Shown piece after piece: positions 61,474-64,000 of a stretch of 64,000 nucleotides of DNA. The notes beneath the pieces were generated by a model. The model was not told where the DNA came from. It worked only from the letters and a program-made list of their open reading frames with translations, and ran no database searches. Position 1 is the first letter of the stretch; every line of letters starts with the position of its first letter. This DNA is from Aureibacter tunicatorum (GTDB lineage Bacteria > Bacteroidota > Bacteroidia > Cytophagales > Cyclobacteriaceae): the NCBI RefSeq assembly GCF_036492635.1, contig NZ_AP025305.1:2604001-2668000 (forward strand), in the 5' to 3' direction. The position numbers and the translations under genes are program-made.

Positions 61474-63108
61474 CTACATCCTTTCATTAATATTATCCCT
61501 TACATTGATTCCTGTGTCTATATCAGCATGAATTGCTACTTTAATACTCAAGCTGTCTGTATTTCTAAAAGCAACACTCTCCATCTCGGAAGGCGTATTC
61601 ATCTGCAACTTCATTGAATAATAGTGTATATCACTAAGTCTATCCATCAACTTGTCGCTTAACAAGACATATGCTTTTTCCTGCATCATTGAAGTTACTG
61701 TACCATTCTGATCCACTTCGGCCGCCCCTATTTTGTTGTTGATATCCGGATCAGTAAACACAGAATCAATTACTTCCATATTCTTGTCTAGAAAGAAAAT
61801 CTGAAATCCAATCGACAATGGCATTTCATTTTTAGTCCTTATTTCCAACAATGCTTTTTTCACTCTGCTTGTGAATTTCTCATCCAAGCTAAAAAAGTCC
61901 ACGGTATCCCTAAAACCGAATTTTCGCATCGCTATATCAAAAGGCAACTCCATATTTACTGAAACTTTCGCTTCGCTGTCGTCAAATAAATAATTCGAAT
62001 GCGGAAAAGGCTCCATGTCGTTCACAGTAGCAGAAGCGTCGACATTAAAACTTTCAGGCATAACGTCTAGCAGTTCTTTCAAATTAGAATTCGAATTGTC
62101 AATAATTATTTGATGCAAAGACTTACCTTTGAATTCCATTGGTCGAGGAACCAACGTATTTTGATTCAAAGCCATCCCTTTCAATTTATACTCTTCCTCG
62201 TTCTTCTGGGCGCTAAAGTCTTTGAAGTTCAACCTAAAAGGAAAACCAAAGCTATTTTCAACATTAAAAGTGATACTTGGAGAAGCGAACTTCATATCTC
62301 CTTCCAATTCGTCTCCAAACAAATCTATATCAAAGCTCGTCTGCCCCATATCTATTGCCATATGTCCAAAGTCTCCAAATACAGCTTTATATTGAACATC
62401 TATCAATTTAACTCTGAACTCTAAAATATTTCCTACTGTACGATTAGCAGGGATATTCCCTTGCAGCGCCATACCCAATGTAAACCTATTTTTCACTTGA
62501 GATTCATTTTCAAAAACTCCGGTCAAATAGGTCAATGGAATGTTAATTTGATTACTCTCACCTGTTTCTATACGAAGATTTTCCTTATGAACTCTCTCAC
62601 CATCCTTCAATGAATAAACAACAATATTTGCATCCAATGGCAAATCACTAATAGGTTCAAACTCCAATGCCATTACACCTCCTTTAAACCATACAGAATC
62701 CAATAATATATCATCTTCCATGTTCAACTCGAATTCAAACCGCTCTTCGGGAATATTCAATGGCGTGTCCTCATTAACTTCAAAAGGCGAATTGTTCAAT
62801 GAAATTCTATCTGTAAACTGCTGATCATCAATTGAAATAATATCTTCGGCTTTTTGTGGATTAAGCTTTTCCTCCACTACCAAGACCAAATTTCCATCTC
62901 GGCTTTCAACATTAACCGAACTATCCATCTCTGTCAAGAAGTCTTCAAAGCTGTAATTAAACTCGCCCATTGGCAATGAGCCGGGAATGTTAATATTAAG
63001 ACTGTCCGAATAACTATCCAAATTCGTTAACTCACTGATACAGCTTGTTTGATAACAAGCCAAAAGAACCAGAAAGCATTTTAAAATAATAGTAGGTGTT
63101 CTCTTCAT
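61474..63108 (-). CDS. Large lipoprotein paired with the DUF5723 protein
   Basis: About 544 residues from ATG 63108. The N-terminal hydrophobic segment leads to QTSC (Cys23), a plausible lipobox. The body is beta-rich with repeated jelly-roll-like strands (DSVWFKGGVMALEFEPISDLPLDANIVVYSL; VLEFRVKLIDVQYKAVFGDFG). No enzymatic motif. Two bases separate it from the downstream barrel gene, implying a joint surface complex. Function unknown. Confidence 0.75.
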   Translation of the reverse strand: MKRTPTIILKCFLVLLACYQTSCISELTNLDSYSDSLNINIPGSLPMGEFNYSFEDFLTEMDSSVNVESRDGNLVLVVEEKLNPQKAEDIISIDDQQFTDRISLNNSPFEVNEDTPLNIPEERFEFELNMEDDILLDSVWFKGGVMALEFEPISDLPLDANIVVYSLKDGERVHKENLRIETGESNQINIPLTYLTGVFENESQVKNRFTLGMALQGNIPANRTVGNILEFRVKLIDVQYKAVFGDFGHMAIDMGQTSFDIDLFGDELEGDMKFASPSITFNVENSFGFPFRLNFKDFSAQKNEEEYKLKGMALNQNTLVPRPMEFKGKSLHQIIIDNSNSNLKELLDVMPESFNVDASATVNDMEPFPHSNYLFDDSEAKVSVNMELPFDIAMRKFGFRDTVDFFSLDEKFTSRVKKALLEIRTKNEMPLSIGFQIFFLDKNMEVIDSVFTDPDINNKIGAAEVDQNGTVTSMMQEKAYVLLSDKLMDRLSDIHYYSMKLQMNTPSEMESVAFRNTDSLSIKVAIHADIDTGINVRDNINERM

Positions 63109-63286
63109 ACCCTTCACATTTCGTTTACTAGGAATTCATATCAATAACACCCTTTAATTCAATAGGTTCTCAATCTCATATCACTATAAAACCTTTCTAT
63201 ATAACTATATGAAGTAATTTTACTTTCCATTATTTTTTAAAATTATTCTTATGAAAAATCAAACAATATGAAATAACTTAGCGTAT

Positions 63287-63309
63287 AGTACTATGTATTG
63301 CAAGGTACT
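63287..63309. promoter_or_regulatory. Candidate PadR operator
   Basis: AGTAC and GTACT arms (63287-63291 and 63305-63309) flank TATGTATTGCAAG, about 15 bases before the padR start codon; suitable for autoregulation. Confidence 0.45.
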
Positions 63310-63324
63310 TTAGAGACTACACAA

Positions 63325-63657
63325 ATGAAAATAGAAAACACCAAAGCACAAATGCGAAAAGGTATATTGGAATTCTGCATACTCAAAATCATTTCCAGAG
63401 GTGAAGTATATGCTTCTGATATGCTGACAGAACTTAAAGACGCTAAAATAATGGTCGTGGAAGGGACCCTTTACCCTCTGCTTACCAGACTAAGAAAAGG
63501 CGGACTGCTCGACTACAGCTGGAAAGAATCCTCTTCTGGCCCGCCGAGAAAATATTATGAACTAACGGAAAAAGGTTTCCAATTTTTAGAAATGATGTCA
63601 TCCACTTGGCATGAACTTAAAGAATCGACAGACCTTATACTCAACACCAAAGCCTAA
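63325..63657 (+). CDS. PadR-family transcriptional regulator
   Basis: 110 residues from ATG 63325 (the frame opens at TTG 63298, inside the operator-like sequence). Winged helix: KGILEFCILKIISRGEVYASDML, VVEGTLYPLLTRLRKGGLLDYSWKESSSGPPRKYYELTEKG. Followed 7 bases later by a PspC-type membrane protein gene, the common Bacteroidota arrangement. It probably represses itself and that gene in response to an unknown envelope signal. Confidence 0.9.
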   Translation: MKIENTKAQMRKGILEFCILKIISRGEVYASDMLTELKDAKIMVVEGTLYPLLTRLRKGGLLDYSWKESSSGPPRKYYELTEKGFQFLEMMSSTWHELKESTDLILNTKA

Positions 63658-63664
63658 TCCCATC

Positions 63665-64000
63665 ATGAAAAAAAACATAAGCATAAATATTAGTGGAATA
63701 ATATTCCATATCGAAGAAGACGGATTCGAAAAGCTTCAAAAATACCTCAAAGAAATTCGAAAATATTTCTCAACTTTTGAAGACAATGAAGAAATCATTG
63801 ACGATATCGAAAATAGAATCGCTGAAGTATTTCTTACCAAACTTGACAAAAACAAACAAGTAATATCACTTGAGGATGTCGAGGAAATAATTTCTATGAT
63901 GGGCAGTATTGAAGACTTCAAAGAAGTTGAGGACCAGCCATTTATAGAAGAAAATGAAGAAGAAAAAGTCCATAACACGCCCCCTTCAAACAAAAAATTA
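63665..64000 (+). CDS. PspC-domain envelope protein (5' part)
   Basis: Only the first 112 residues are in the window. They match the cytoplasmic N-terminal segment of PadR-linked PspC proteins: KKNISINISGIIFHIEEDGFEKLQKYL, an acidic helix (DNEEIIDDIENRIAEVFL) and ISLEDVEEIISMMGSIEDF, ending in a low-complexity linker. The PspC membrane domain would follow beyond the edge. Confidence 0.75.
   Translation, partial: MKKNISINISGIIFHIEEDGFEKLQKYLKEIRKYFSTFEDNEEIIDDIENRIAEVFLTKLDKNKQVISLEDVEEIISMMGSIEDFKEVEDQPFIEENEEEKVHNTPPSNKKL

Overview
The window is from an A+T-rich member of the Bacteroidota, most likely a marine Cytophagales. The lineage shows in several places: type IX secretion C-terminal sorting domains on secreted proteins, a TonB-dependent receptor with an N-terminal carboxypeptidase-like domain, the miaB / sigma-54 activator / lptE / TPR / secG gene order, DUF5723- and DUF481-type outer membrane proteins, a PadR-PspC pair, and promoters of the TAnnTTTG type. 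A genus cannot be fixed from the sequence alone. No rRNA, tRNA or CRISPR array was seen.

Layout. 1-3.7 kb (leftward): YkgJ-type Cys-cluster protein, D-2-hydroxyacid dehydrogenase, KirBac-like potassium channel, two small membrane proteins and the start of a YedZ/ferric-reductase-like protein. 3.8-10 kb: M43 protease, D-Ala-D-Ala ligase, PASTA protein and a T9SS-sorted protein. 10-16 kb: M48 lipoprotein protease, then miaB, a sigma-54 activator, lptE, a TPR protein and secG. 16-23 kb: a complete RND efflux operon, a zinc-ribbon protein and murI. 23-29 kb: an ArsR-GNAT-phosphoesterase operon and a putative zinc-type TonB receptor with a His-rich lipoprotein. 29-34 kb: an 808-residue protein with an inositol polyphosphate kinase (IPK) domain, a fold family best known from eukaryotes, next to monomeric isocitrate dehydrogenase. 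34-37 kb: an HGSNAT-like membrane acyltransferase and an AraC regulator.

The accessory core is 37.0-45.8 kb. Eleven small, very A+T-rich, unrelated genes all point leftward and are separated by nine copies of a structured ~100-210 bp repeat. At least six units begin, exactly at the repeat edge, with a 5'-truncated reading frame that ends at or overlaps the start of the next intact gene. This is the geometry of toxin tail plus immunity gene, so I read the block as an island of orphan immunity genes left behind by successive polymorphic-toxin C-termini. The island is bracketed by diverged direct repeats carrying the araC 3' end, the downstream promoter and the first codons of the FMN reductase gene. 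It therefore appears to sit between an AraC regulator and its former target operon (FMN reductase, secreted protein, DUF481 protein, MATE pump; 45.9-49.1 kb).

49-64 kb is mostly ordinary: methyltransferase, outer membrane protein, two unknown genes, DUF255 thioredoxin-like protein, SHOCT protein, cyclophilin, a LexA/CI-like S24 repressor, lolD, a MaoC-type hydratase, a tiny Cys/Lys-rich exported protein, thyA, a DUF5723-lipoprotein pair and a PadR-PspC pair running off the right edge. A ~92 bp palindromic element occurs three times (34.4, 36.0 and 57.5 kb), and its central hairpin differs between copies by base changes that preserve pairing.
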